Origin: JARDZI01 sp041639705
Lineage (GTDB): Bacteria; Bacillota; Clostridia; Clostridiales; Caloramatoraceae
DNA length: 23,696 nucleotides
Assembly (NCBI GenBank): GCA_041639705.1
Contig: JBEQBT010000016.1
Coordinates: 1 to 23,696, forward strand
Reading direction: 5' to 3'
The notes below the pieces were generated by a model, which saw only the letters and a program-made list of their open reading frames with translations, made no database searches and was not told the origin of the DNA. Positions within the stretch are counted from its first letter, which is position 1, and each line of letters begins with the position of its first letter. Positions 1 through 8,103 of the stretch are shown in pieces. The translations under genes and the position numbers were made by a program.

Positions 1-1
1 G

Positions 2-1735
2 GGAATAGAAGAGGCTTCAGAGGCCCCAGTCCTTGAGCCTGTATTGTCCTACCGGATGATACTTCCTGAAGGGTGGGACCCAAGGGCTATGCTTCCAAAG
101 CTGAGGCAGATCGAGGAAGAGGAGCCGGAGCTTCACATTGTTTGGGATGAGCAGCTGCAGGAGATTCAAGTCAGGATAATGGGGGAAGTACAGCTCGAAA
201 TCCTGCAGAGCTTGATACAAAACCGTTTTGGAACTCTTGTATCCTTCGACGAAGGAGGAATCGTATATAAAGAGACAATTGCTGATGTAGTTGAGGGAGT
301 AGGGCATTTTGAACCTTTGCGGCATTATGCTGAAGTACATCTTTTGCTGGAGTCCGGGGAGAGGGGCAGGGGTCTTGTGTTCGGAACCAAATGCAGTGAG
401 GATGTGCTTGGAGGAAGCTGGCAGAACCTCGTTTTGCATCATCTGGAGGAAAAAACTCATAAGGGAGTTTTAACAGGTGCAGATATTACAGATATGAAAA
501 TCACCCTGGTCTCAGGAAAAGCACACAACAAGCATACACAGGGGGGCGACTTCAGGGAGGCTACCTGGCGCGCAGTGCGCCAGGGCTTGATGGAAGCAGA
601 ATCAGTATTGCTGGAACCCTACTATTCCTACCAGCTGGAATTACCTGAGAAAATGGTGGGAAGAGCCATGACCGATATAGATAAAATGCAGGGCACCTGT
701 CAAATATCACATTCATATGGTGAAACAGTTGTCCTGGTGGGCAGTGCTCCTGTCAGCAGCATGAGAAATTATCAGAAGGAGGTAGTTGCCTATACCAAAG
801 GCGCCGGACGGCTGTTTTGCAGTCCCAAGGGATATGAACCATGCCATAATGCTGATGAGATCATAGGACGTATAGGTTATGATCCGGAAAAAGATCTGGC
901 AAATCCAACAGGATCAGTATTTTGCACCCATGGTGCAGGCTTTATTGTCAGTTGGGATGAAGTCAAGGAACACATGCATTTAGAGAGCTGTCTTCTGCAA
1001 AATGAGAATTCATCAGGTGAAGCATCCCAGGACAAAGCTATATATAAGGAAGAGAAATGGATTAGTCCAGAGGAGATCGACCAAATTTTCAATAAAACCT
1101 TCTATGCAAACCAGGGTAAAAAATCCATCTGGAAAAGAAAAAAATCAGCTATGGTCAGCTATTACAAGCTGGAAAATACAGAATATGCAGCTTATACTCA
1201 GACCCTCAAGGAAGAGTACCTCCTTGTAGATGGCTATAATATTATCCATGCATGGCCTGAATTGAAAAAGCTTGCAGAGGATGATATGGAAAGTGCCAGA
1301 ATTAAACTGCTTGATGTCTTGAGCAATTATCGAGGAGTTCGAAAATGTGAGATTATTGTTGTATTTGATGCCTACCTAGTTCAGGGTCATCGGGAGGAAA
1401 TCACAGACTATCACAATATTCATATGATATTTACCAAAGAAGCACAAACTGCAGACCAGTATATTGAGAAATTCGCCCACGACAATAGCAAAAAATACAA
1501 TATAACTGTTGCAACCTCAGACGGGCTGCAGCAGATCATAGTCAGGGGTGCAGGCTGCCTGCTGATGTCCGCAAGAGAGTTGAAGGCTGAGGTTGAGGCA
1601 ACAAATGACAGGATCAAGCAGGAACATATGGAAGCCCAGGAGCCAAGCCGGAGTTACCTGGGGGATGCATTGTCTACCGAATCAAAGCAGCAGATGGAGG
1701 AAATGGCAAAGGGGAAAGGGAATGGTGAATTTTAA
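2..1735 (+). CDS. TetM-like ribosome-protection GTPase, C-terminal part, fused to NYN domain (5' end outside window)
   Basis: The reading frame is open to the left window edge, so this is the last 577 residues of a longer protein; the GTPase domain lies upstream. In order come an EF-G domain III-like stretch (about nt 100-230), a domain IV-like segment containing HNKHTQGGDFREATWRAVRQ (about nt 520-585), and a domain V-like part starting at LEPYYSYQLELPEKMVGRAM (about nt 610). After a charged linker, nt 1214-1600 encode a YacP-like NYN (PIN-related) domain with the expected acidic residues in VDGYN, VFDAY, TADQ and TSDG. TetM/TetW-family proteins release tetracycline from the ribosome; versions with an NYN tail are common in Clostridia and are often annotated as resistance proteins without proof. 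The NYN domain suggests RNA cleavage near the ribosome (inference). The gene is richer in GC than the island that follows. Identity of the fold is fairly certain; a role in resistance is not. Confidence 0.85.
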   Translation, partial: GIEEASEAPVLEPVLSYRMILPEGWDPRAMLPKLRQIEEEEPELHIVWDEQLQEIQVRIMGEVQLEILQSLIQNRFGTLVSFDEGGIVYKETIADVVEGVGHFEPLRHYAEVHLLLESGERGRGLVFGTKCSEDVLGGSWQNLVLHHLEEKTHKGVLTGADITDMKITLVSGKAHNKHTQGGDFREATWRAVRQGLMEAESVLLEPYYSYQLELPEKMVGRAMTDIDKMQGTCQISHSYGETVVLVGSAPVSSMRNYQKEVVAYTKGAGRLFCSPKGYEPCHNADEIIGRIGYDPEKDLANPTGSVFCTHGAGFIVSWDEVKEHMHLESCLLQNENSSGEASQDKAIYKEEKWISPEEIDQIFNKTFYANQGKKSIWKRKKSAMVSYYKLENTEYAAYTQTLKEEYLLVDGYNIIHAWPELKKLAEDDMESARIKLLDVLSNYRGVRKCEIIVVFDAYLVQGHREEITDYHNIHMIFTKEAQTADQYIEKFAHDNSKKYNITVATSDGLQQIIVRGAGCLLMSARELKAEVEATNDRIKQEHMEAQEPSRSYLGDALSTESKQQMEEMAKGKGNGEF

Positions 1736-1762
1736 ATTTGAAAAGAATCACCTACTAGGGTG

Positions 1763-1814
1763 CCAGCCTCATCAGATATAAGATATCGTATTATCTTATA
1801 TCTGATGAGGCTGG
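1763..1814. repeat. Long perfect palindrome (23-bp arms, 6-bp loop), possible terminator
   Basis: Positions 1763-1785 and 1792-1814 are exact reverse complements around a TCGTAT loop, and pairing continues outward with one mismatch or gap to about 1756 and 1818. It starts 27 bases after the TetM-like stop codon. The downstream side reads TATTCTGTTTTATG, a weak T-rich stretch, so it may act as a terminator. The arms are longer than usual for one and could instead be a small mobile palindrome. Confidence 0.7.
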
Positions 1815-2062
1815 TGCCTATTCTGTTTTATGTTAAAGCTATAAGCTTCTTATCGACACAATTCTTCATTTTTTGGAGGGGTCAGTCCCTTTTGCTGGGC
1901 GCAAAGCGGCCAGCTTGCTACAGAAAAGGTGGATATTCTTGTAGCTATTTGGAAATTATTCAGGATTTTTATTTTCCGAAATCTCATGGTTTTAGTTTAC
2001 CACTTACAACATGTATTCAACGTAGAAATATAGTTACTACAAGGTGCGTGAATGTCAACCAA
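1815..2062. other. Gene-free spacer between palindrome and ISL3 remnant
   Basis: No credible gene is visible. There is a short GC-rich imperfect hairpin around 1893-1915 (GCTGG...CCAGC) just after GGGGTCAGTCCC, which is itself partly palindromic. The right part, about 1960-2062, is probably the outer end of the ISL3-type element whose transposase stops at 2063, but I cannot locate a matching terminal inverted repeat. Confidence 0.4.
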
Positions 2063-2723
2063 TTAGTGGTTCTTTCCAAAGTTAGTTGATTTTGCTTTTT
2101 TTTCAAGCCGTAACAGCTTTTTTCGTAGCATATCAAAGCTATTGCGGCCATACATAATTCTTTTTATTACTTTTAGTTTATTCACACTACCTTCGGCTAA
2201 TCCATTTTTATATTCATATATAACTTCATTTTTAACTGCTGCAATATCTCTCGTTAACCCTCCAATAAATGAATTGATATATTTATTATTTAGTGATGAT
2301 GCCTGTAACATCCATTTGTCCATTTCATTAACAGTTTTGTTTTTCAGAATTGTCCTAAACTCATTTACAATATCAATTATTTGTTTATATACTGGATATC
2401 TCTCAATTACTTTATTTACATATTCAACAGACAAGCCTTTTACTTTATATATTGGCTTATACAATAATTTTAACAATTGACTTCGCTCAACTATATCTGT
2501 AGACACTGGAGCTGTTATAGTATCCTTATAAATTTCATGTATTGATTTCTTTAATATGGATCTATAATTACGAATAGTAGTTTCAGAGCCATTATACCCC
2601 TTCTGACTGATAACTTTTTTTTATTTCAGTAGAGGTATTTCCTTTATCTATTAATTCATCAATTTCCTTTAAAAAGGGATCTAAAATACTTTTTCTTTTA
2701 ACACCATAGCTGCTGCTAACCAT
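2063..2723 (-). pseudogene. ISL3-family transposase remnant, 5'-truncated and frameshifted
   Basis: Read on the minus strand, the last 147 codons (2063-2506) carry the hallmark C-terminal ISL3 block YKNGLAEGSVNKLKVIKRIM followed by YGRNSFDMLRKKLL. Upstream, 2620-2723 encodes GVKRKSILDPFLKEIDELID in another frame, which in full-length relatives directly precedes a segment like KGYNGSETTIRNYRSILKK. That segment is present here at about 2510-2610 but shifted by one base. The change of frame coincides with a run of eight T on the plus strand (2615-2622), so a one-base slip there explains the break. The zinc-ribbon, HTH and most of the DDE catalytic core, more than half of a normal ISL3 transposase, are absent. 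It is therefore a dead fragment rather than an active IS. The family assignment is confident; the exact 5' limit is not. Confidence 0.8.
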
Positions 2724-2840
2724 TAAATAGTTAGAATCAGGGATGGATTCTCCGATTACAAAAAAATCGAGAGGGAGTCGACCTCCGCTTGGCATGCAGT
2801 TTTCTATTATCATATCGTAGAAAAAGCATAAAATCAAACT

Positions 2841-2953
2841 GCATTTGGGTTACAAAAATTGCATCTCGATTAAAAACAGGCATTTCGAATACAAAAACTG
2901 CGTTTCGCTTACAAAGATTGCTTCTGGTTTTACAAAGTGGCATTTTGCATTAC
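2841..2953. repeat. Six degenerate 20-bp tandem units, probable IS21-type end
   Basis: Units begin with GC at 2841, 2861, 2880, 2900, 2920 and 2940, a period of 20 (once 19). The shared pattern is GCATTTCGnTTACAAA followed by about four variable bases; the best unit is GCGTTTCGCTTACAAA at 2900. Arrays of roughly 20-bp transposase-binding units near the ends are characteristic of IS21-family elements. No istA or istB gene is present here, so I read this as an orphan end next to the ISL3 debris. Confidence 0.6.
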
Positions 2954-3039
2954 TATTGAGTAAATACAGAATAAAAGATGCTATTATGGAAATATGATAT
3001 CTATAACTGCGAATAAAATCAGCATAATCTAAAATTCTA

Positions 3040-3048
3040 TGTTATAAT
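3040..3048 (+). promoter_or_regulatory. Extended -10 promoter for the defence operon
   Basis: TGTTATAAT matches the extended -10 pattern TGnTATAAT and lies 38 bases upstream of the XRE start codon. No good -35 box is visible at the usual distance, which fits an extended -10 promoter or one needing an activator. It is the only convincing promoter before the eight-gene operon. Confidence 0.55.
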
Positions 3049-3086
3049 AAAACAAATATATCCTAGCACTTTAGAGAGGTGATAAT

Positions 3087-3290
3087 ATGAGAGTTAGTTA
3101 CAATAAGTTGTGGAAGCTCTTAATTGATAAAAATATGAATAAAACTGCATTGCGTAAACAAGCAAAATTAAGTTCAGGAACCATAGCAAAGTTAGGCAAG
3201 AATGAAAATATAACAACAGATGTACTCGTAAAGATTTGTCATAATCTTAATTGCGATATTGCAGATATCATGGAGGTTATAGATAAATAG
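3087..3290 (+). CDS. Small XRE/Cro-type helix-turn-helix regulator
   Basis: A 67-residue protein that is almost entirely one HTH domain: helices around LWKLLIDKNMNKTALRKQAK and SSGTIAKLGKNENITTDVLV, ending in the typical LNCDIADIMEV. This matches the small YozG-like/HTH_26 type of Cro/C1 protein. The start ATG follows GAGAGGTGA at 3074-3082. It opens the defence operon, 55 bases before the helicase. Small XRE proteins at the head of restriction or defence operons usually act as control proteins that limit expression; here this is inferred from position only. The likely operator is the promoter region at 3000-3060, but I see no clear inverted repeat there. Confidence 0.85.
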   Translation: MRVSYNKLWKLLIDKNMNKTALRKQAKLSSGTIAKLGKNENITTDVLVKICHNLNCDIADIMEVIDK

Positions 3291-3345
3291 AATTCATTTC
3301 TTTACACAGCATAAGTGACAAAGTTTGTAAAGGAGGGTAAAAGAT

Positions 3346-6300
3346 ATGGAATTGATTGATAACATAAATAAAACATTGAAAGACGATTTAACTATAGAAA
3401 TTAAAGAAGGAAGCAAGATGTCAATAGCAGCAGCTTGTTTTTCTATCTATGCTTTTCAAGAATTAAAAAAACTATTAAAGGGTATTGCCGAACTTCAATT
3501 TATTTTCACATCTCCCACATTTACAACTGAGAAATCAAAAAAAGAAAAGCGAGAATTTTATATTCCAAGATTATCTCGTGAACGTAGCCTTTACGGTACT
3601 GAATTTGAAGTTAAACTTCGTAATGAACTTACTCAAAAAGCAATTGCTAAGGAATGTGCAGAGTGGATACAGTCAAAGGTTCAATTTAAATCTAATATAA
3701 CAAATGAAAACATGATGGGTTTTATCAATGTAAATAATAAAAACTATATGCCAGTCAACGGCTTTACAACGGTGGATTTAGGTTGTGAGCGTGGTAATAA
3801 TGCTTATAATATGGTTCAAAAAACAGATGCCCCTTTTTCAAATGCGTATATTGAATTATTTGATAATCTTTGGAATGATAGTTCTAAACTTCAAGTGGTA
3901 ACGGAAGAAGTTATTGACAATATTACTGCAGCGTATAATGAGAATTCTCCCGACTTTATATACTTTGTTACCCTCTATAATATATTTAGCGAATTTCTTG
4001 AAGATGTGTCGGAGGATGTTCTTCCTAATGAAGCGACAGGCTTTAAGGAAAGTAAAATTTGGAATATGCTTTACAACTTCCAAAAGGATGCTGCTCTTGC
4101 AATAATCAATAAACTTGAAAAGTTCAATGGATGTATTTTAGCTGATAGTGTGGGCCTTGGTAAAACATTTACTGCACTTGCTGTTATAAAATATTACGAG
4201 AATAGAAATAAGTCTGTTCTTGTGCTTTGTCCTAAAAAGCTGGCAAATAATTGGAATACATATAAAGATAACTATGTAAATAACCCAATAGCATCAGATA
4301 GGTTGCGTTATGACGTTCTTTATCATACTGATCTTAATCGTACACAAGGCAAGTCAAATGGCTTAGACTTAGATCGTCTTAATTGGGGAAATTATGACCT
4401 TATTGTTATTGATGAATCACACAATTTCAGAAACGGTGGTAAATTAAACGGTGAAGAAAACGATAAAGAGAACCGCTACCTAAAATTACTTAACAAGGTG
4501 ATACGCAAAGGTGTTAAGAAAAAGGTATTAATGCTTTCTGCTACGCCAGTTAACAATCGCTTTAATGATCTTAAGAATCAGTTACAACTTGCCTATGAGG
4601 GGGATAGTAGCTTGATTGATGGTAAATTGAATACTAGCCGTTCTATTGATGACATTTTTAAAAATGCACAGAAGGCTTTTAACACTTGGAGTAAATGGGA
4701 AGCTGTTGATCGTACTACCGATAAGCTACTTAAAATGCTTGACTTTGACTTCTTTGAAGTCCTTGATAGTGTTACGATTGCTCGTTCCCGTAAACATATA
4801 GAGAAGTATTATGATACTACTGATATTGGTAAGTTTCCAACAAGATTAAAACCATTGTCAATTAGTCCCCAATTAACGGACTTGAAGTCTGCAATAAACT
4901 ATAATGAGATTTTTGAACAATTGATGCTGTTAAATCTAAGCATTTATACCCCCTCCCATTTTATTTTGCCAAGTAAACTGGAAAGGTATGCAGAGCTTTA
5001 TGAAGATAACAAGGTCAATGTTGGTTTTACGCAGGCTAATCGTGAACAAGGTATCCGGCGCTTAACAGCTATAAATCTTATGAAGCGTATGGAAAGTTCA
5101 GTATTCTCTTTCAATCTTACTATCAAAAGAATTAAAGAATTGATTGAAAGTACGATAAATACCATAGATAACTTCAACAAACAAGCTAGGGTTAAACTGG
5201 ATTTAATTGATATTACATCTATTGAGGAATATGATGAGGATGATCAAAACAATGATGATTTATTCTCTATTGGAAGGAAAGTTAAAATTGATCTTGCCGA
5301 TATGGATTATAAGTCTTGGCGTAACAATCTTGTCAAAGATAAAGATGTATTAGAGTTACTTACCCTTATGGTAGGGGATATTACTCCTGCTCATGATAAT
5401 AAGTTACAGGAGCTGTTAAGGATACTAAAAAATAAAATCGAAAATCCGATCAATCCTGATAATAAAAAAGTAATCATATTCACGGCATTTGCTGATACAG
5501 CAGAGTATCTATATGATAATGTAAGCATATATATCAAAGATAATTTCAACTTGGATACCGCTATGGTCACGGGATCAGTTGAAGGCAGGACTACAATACC
5601 AAAGATACGATCAGACCTAAATACAGTATTGACCTGTTTCTCACCTATTTCAAAAGACAAAGAACTACTGATGCCTAATAATACAACTGAGCTTGATATA
5701 TTAATAGCTACAGACTGTATTTCAGAAGGTCAAAATTTGCAGGATTGCGATTATCTTATAAACTATGACATACATTGGAACCCTGTTCGTATCATTCAAC
5801 GCTTTGGCCGTATTGACCGTATAGGAAGCAAAAATGAGTATATCCAGCTCCTGAATTTTTGGCCAGATATAACCCTTGATGAATATATCAATCTTAAATC
5901 AAAGGTTGAAACAAGAATGAAAATTGTAAATATGACTGGAACAGGTGATGACAATATAATCAGCAATGAAGAAAAAACAGACCTTGAGTATCGTAAGCAG
6001 CAATTAAAACGCATGCAGGAGGAAGTTGTTGATATTGAAGATATGACAAGCGGTATTTCTATTATGGACTTAGGGCTTAATGAGTTTCGTTTAGACCTAC
6101 TTGATTATATAAAAAACAACTCTGATTTAGACAAAACTCCTTTCGGACTGCATGCGGTTGCTGGGGCCAAGGAAGATACTCCAGCAGGTGTAATTTATGT
6201 GTTAAAAAATATAAACGGAAGTATTAATATAGATAATCAAAACAGATTACATCCTTTCTATATGGTCTATATCAGCAATGAGGGTGAGGTAATATGTGAC

Positions 6301-6582
6301 CACCTATCCCCAAAAGAAATGCTTGATAAAATGCGTTATCTTTGTAAAGGGAAAACAGAAGCTATCCCAAAACTGTGTAAAGCTTTTAACGAAGAAACGA
6401 GAGATGGGCGCAATATGTCAAAGTTTTCAGAATTACTAGGTGAAGCAATATCTTCTATCATTGATGTAAAAGATAAAAGTGAGCTTGAAAGTTTTTTAGG
6501 TGGTGGACAAGTTAGCTTCATATCTAATAAAATTAACGGACTTGATGATTTTGAGCTTATTTGTTTCTTAGTTGTTAAGTAG
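3346..6582 (+). CDS. SNF2-like helicase with PLD-like N-terminal region (defence-type)
   Basis: A 1078-residue superfamily 2 helicase. The N-terminal 180 residues (for example SMSIAAACFSIYAFQELKK) resemble the phospholipase D-like region found in front of such helicases, but no HxKx4D nuclease motif is visible, so it is probably non-catalytic. The motor follows: Q-type residues in YNFQKDAA (243-250), Walker A ADSVGLGKT (266-274), Walker B DESH (356-359), SATP (398-401), and motif VI QRFGRIDRIG near residues 815-825. An acidic insert lies around residues 620-640. The start is fixed by AAGGAGG at 3330-3336, nine bases before ATG. It is followed 19 bases later by a DUF4391 gene. This pairing recurs, to my knowledge, in loci containing type III Mod and Res. 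It probably translocates on or remodels DNA during defence. It differs from DISARM in that drmA/drmB partners are absent. Confidence 0.85.
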   Translation: MELIDNINKTLKDDLTIEIKEGSKMSIAAACFSIYAFQELKKLLKGIAELQFIFTSPTFTTEKSKKEKREFYIPRLSRERSLYGTEFEVKLRNELTQKAIAKECAEWIQSKVQFKSNITNENMMGFINVNNKNYMPVNGFTTVDLGCERGNNAYNMVQKTDAPFSNAYIELFDNLWNDSSKLQVVTEEVIDNITAAYNENSPDFIYFVTLYNIFSEFLEDVSEDVLPNEATGFKESKIWNMLYNFQKDAALAIINKLEKFNGCILADSVGLGKTFTALAVIKYYENRNKSVLVLCPKKLANNWNTYKDNYVNNPIASDRLRYDVLYHTDLNRTQGKSNGLDLDRLNWGNYDLIVIDESHNFRNGGKLNGEENDKENRYLKLLNKVIRKGVKKKVLMLSATPVNNRFNDLKNQLQLAYEGDSSLIDGKLNTSRSIDDIFKNAQKAFNTWSKWEAVDRTTDKLLKMLDFDFFEVLDSVTIARSRKHIEKYYDTTDIGKFPTRLKPLSISPQLTDLKSAINYNEIFEQLMLLNLSIYTPSHFILPSKLERYAELYEDNKVNVGFTQANREQGIRRLTAINLMKRMESSVFSFNLTIKRIKELIESTINTIDNFNKQARVKLDLIDITSIEEYDEDDQNNDDLFSIGRKVKIDLADMDYKSWRNNLVKDKDVLELLTLMVGDITPAHDNKLQELLRILKNKIENPINPDNKKVIIFTAFADTAEYLYDNVSIYIKDNFNLDTAMVTGSVEGRTTIPKIRSDLNTVLTCFSPISKDKELLMPNNTTELDILIATDCISEGQNLQDCDYLINYDIHWNPVRIIQRFGRIDRIGSKNEYIQLLNFWPDITLDEYINLKSKVETRMKIVNMTGTGDDNIISNEEKTDLEYRKQQLKRMQEEVVDIEDMTSGISIMDLGLNEFRLDLLDYIKNNSDLDKTPFGLHAVAGAKEDTPAGVIYVLKNINGSINIDNQNRLHPFYMVYISNEGEVICDHLSPKEMLDKMRYLCKGKTEAIPKLCKAFNEETRDGRNMSKFSELLGEAISSIIDVKDKSELESFLGGGQVSFISNKINGLDDFELICFLVVK

Positions 6583-6601
6583 AATTGTGAGGTGAATAGC
6601 T

Positions 6602-7207
6602 ATGCTTGGGTTACCAAAATCAACTGAGCTTAATAAACAACTTCCTAAAAAGGCAATGTATGCAAAGTTTAATATGAATAGGTTAGCCAAAGAAAAGTTT
6701 GATGCCGACATAAAGAAAATTGCTATTGTAAATGAGATATCGACTTCAACTACTGCAATTGCCAATGGTGATGAAGTGAACTCATTTTTCGTATTGCTTG
6801 TAGCTTTAAAAGCTAACAGTTTTGATGAAAAAAACATAGCCTTGATTTCAAAACTTATTAATCAAAAAATGCTTTTCATTTTAGAAAATAAAGATAAAGC
6901 AAAGCTTACTGTTTATCACACAAAACTAATGCAGACTGATTGGAAACCAATAGAAGAATTAACCATTCAGCTTAAAGGCTTAAACCTAGATACAGTATGG
7001 GAAAACATAATCGTTCAAGTCGGTGATGTGCAGATTGTGCAAGGGAATTCCCTAGATGAACAATTAAATAAAGATGAGATTAGAAGAAAAATAGAAAAAC
7101 AGATTTTACAGCTTGAAAAAAAAGCACGTGCTGAAAAACAACCAAAATGGAAGTTTGAATTAGCACAGGAAATTAAAGTGCTTAAAAATAGACTGGAGAG
7201 TATGTAA
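6602..7207 (+). CDS. DUF4391 family protein
   Basis: A 201-residue soluble protein matching the DUF4391 pattern: it opens with LGLPKSTELNKQLPKKAMYA and continues with KIAIVNEISTST, FDEKNIALISKLINQKMLF, KLTVYHTKL and LKGLNLDTVWENI. The last 40 residues are a charged, probably coiled-coil tail (QILQLEKKARAEKQPKW). Function is unknown. In my experience of the family it accompanies a large helicase and type III restriction genes, as here, so a role as partner or adaptor of the upstream helicase is likely (inference). GAGGTGA at 6588-6594 precedes the ATG, and the stop codon overlaps the next gene by one base (TAATG), indicating translational coupling. Confidence 0.8.
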   Translation: MLGLPKSTELNKQLPKKAMYAKFNMNRLAKEKFDADIKKIAIVNEISTSTTAIANGDEVNSFFVLLVALKANSFDEKNIALISKLINQKMLFILENKDKAKLTVYHTKLMQTDWKPIEELTIQLKGLNLDTVWENIIVQVGDVQIVQGNSLDEQLNKDEIRRKIEKQILQLEKKARAEKQPKWKFELAQEIKVLKNRLESM

Positions 7208-8103
7208 TGAGTGTAGATCAAACAAGAAGAGCATTGAATCAACTTGATAAGGAACTTGCTGATTTGGAAAAGAAACTTGCTGAAGAAACCAGAAAACAAG
7301 CAGATAAAACCAAACGTATTAATGACACACAAAAAAGTATTATTAAGAATACATCTATATCTACCGCTCAGTCAAAGTTACGTCAGATACAAGGGTTTCA
7401 AGATGATTTAGTAAGAATATCCAATAATAGAGCTAATATTAATAAAAAGATTGCTGATAAAAGAAAAAAACGTTCTGAAACTGTTATTAGATTGCAGAAA
7501 GATGAACTAGACGAAGCTAAGAAAGCAGAAAAGGCTCAGAAAACTATTTATGCCACTTATGAAAAGAGAATTTCAGAATTAACTAATCAATTAACACTAC
7601 AAGCGACCCAGTCAAAAAGTATATCATATCATTTACAAGAAAACAATTTAGAGGAAGAATATGATGTATTTATCTCCCATGCTTGGGAGGATAAAGAGTC
7701 TTTTGCTGATGAATTTGTCGATGCCCTTACCGCATTAAATATTAAGGTATGGTATGACAAAAACAAGATTTTATGGGGAGATTCAATGAGAGCAAAAATA
7801 GACAACGGATTAAAAAAATCAAAATTTGGAGTAGTTATTATTTCTCCAAACTATATAGCAGATGGAAAGTATTGGACGAAAACAGAATTGGATGGTTTAT
7901 TTCAGCTTGAAAGTGTTAATGGAAAAATGCTGCTTCCAATCTGGCATAATATCACTAAAAAGGAAGTCATGGAATATAGTCCAATTATTGCAGGAAAATT
8001 GGCTATGACAACTGCTTTGATGACTCCAAAAGAAATTGCTGATGAATTACTGAATTTACTTAATTCTACAAAAACGGAGGATGAAATTAATGGACAAGCC
8101 TAA
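7207..8103 (+). CDS. Coiled-coil TIR-domain protein (probable defence effector)
   Basis: A 298-residue protein. Residues 1-140 are Lys/Glu/Gln-rich with heptad-like spacing, a long coiled coil likely to drive oligomerisation. Residues 151-287 form a TIR domain: EEYDVFISHAWEDKESFADE, then IKVWYDKNKILWGDSM, then the FGVVIISPNYI strand. E227 in WTKTELDGLF lies where the catalytic Glu of NAD-cleaving TIR domains is expected. Bacterial TIR proteins in defence hydrolyse NAD or convert it to a cyclic ADP-ribose signal; which of these applies here cannot be read from the sequence. No ThsA-like SLOG/SIR2 partner is nearby, so this is not classical Thoeris. The gene overlaps DUF4391 by one base and the mod gene by 14 bases, so it is an integral operon member and not a stray insertion. 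Confidence 0.88.
   Translation: MSVDQTRRALNQLDKELADLEKKLAEETRKQADKTKRINDTQKSIIKNTSISTAQSKLRQIQGFQDDLVRISNNRANINKKIADKRKKRSETVIRLQKDELDEAKKAEKAQKTIYATYEKRISELTNQLTLQATQSKSISYHLQENNLEEEYDVFISHAWEDKESFADEFVDALTALNIKVWYDKNKILWGDSMRAKIDNGLKKSKFGVVIISPNYIADGKYWTKTELDGLFQLESVNGKMLLPIWHNITKKEVMEYSPIIAGKLAMTTALMTPKEIADELLNLLNSTKTEDEINGQA

Noticed and set aside
1760..2089. 109-residue open frame on the plus strand
   Set aside because: It runs through the long palindrome and the IS end, has no ribosome binding site, and its composition is unlike a protein.
2142..2480. 112-residue plus-strand open frame
   Set aside because: It is the mirror of the ISL3 transposase remnant on the minus strand, whose family motifs are clear.
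2592..2622. Programmed -1/+1 frameshift in the ISL3 transposase at the A-run
   Set aside because: The gene also lacks its whole N-terminal half, so a decay mutation is the simpler explanation.
2737..2943. 68-residue minus-strand open frame with repeated Cys/Asn/Lys pattern
   Set aside because: Its repeated peptide pattern is merely translation of the six 20-bp DNA repeats.
2841..2953. CRISPR array
   Set aside because: The units are degenerate, 20 bp long and contiguous, with no conserved repeat separated by unique spacers and no cas genes.
7207..8103. Classical Thoeris system because of the TIR gene
   Set aside because: No ThsA-type gene (SIR2-SLOG or other NAD-depleting partner) lies in the operon or nearby.
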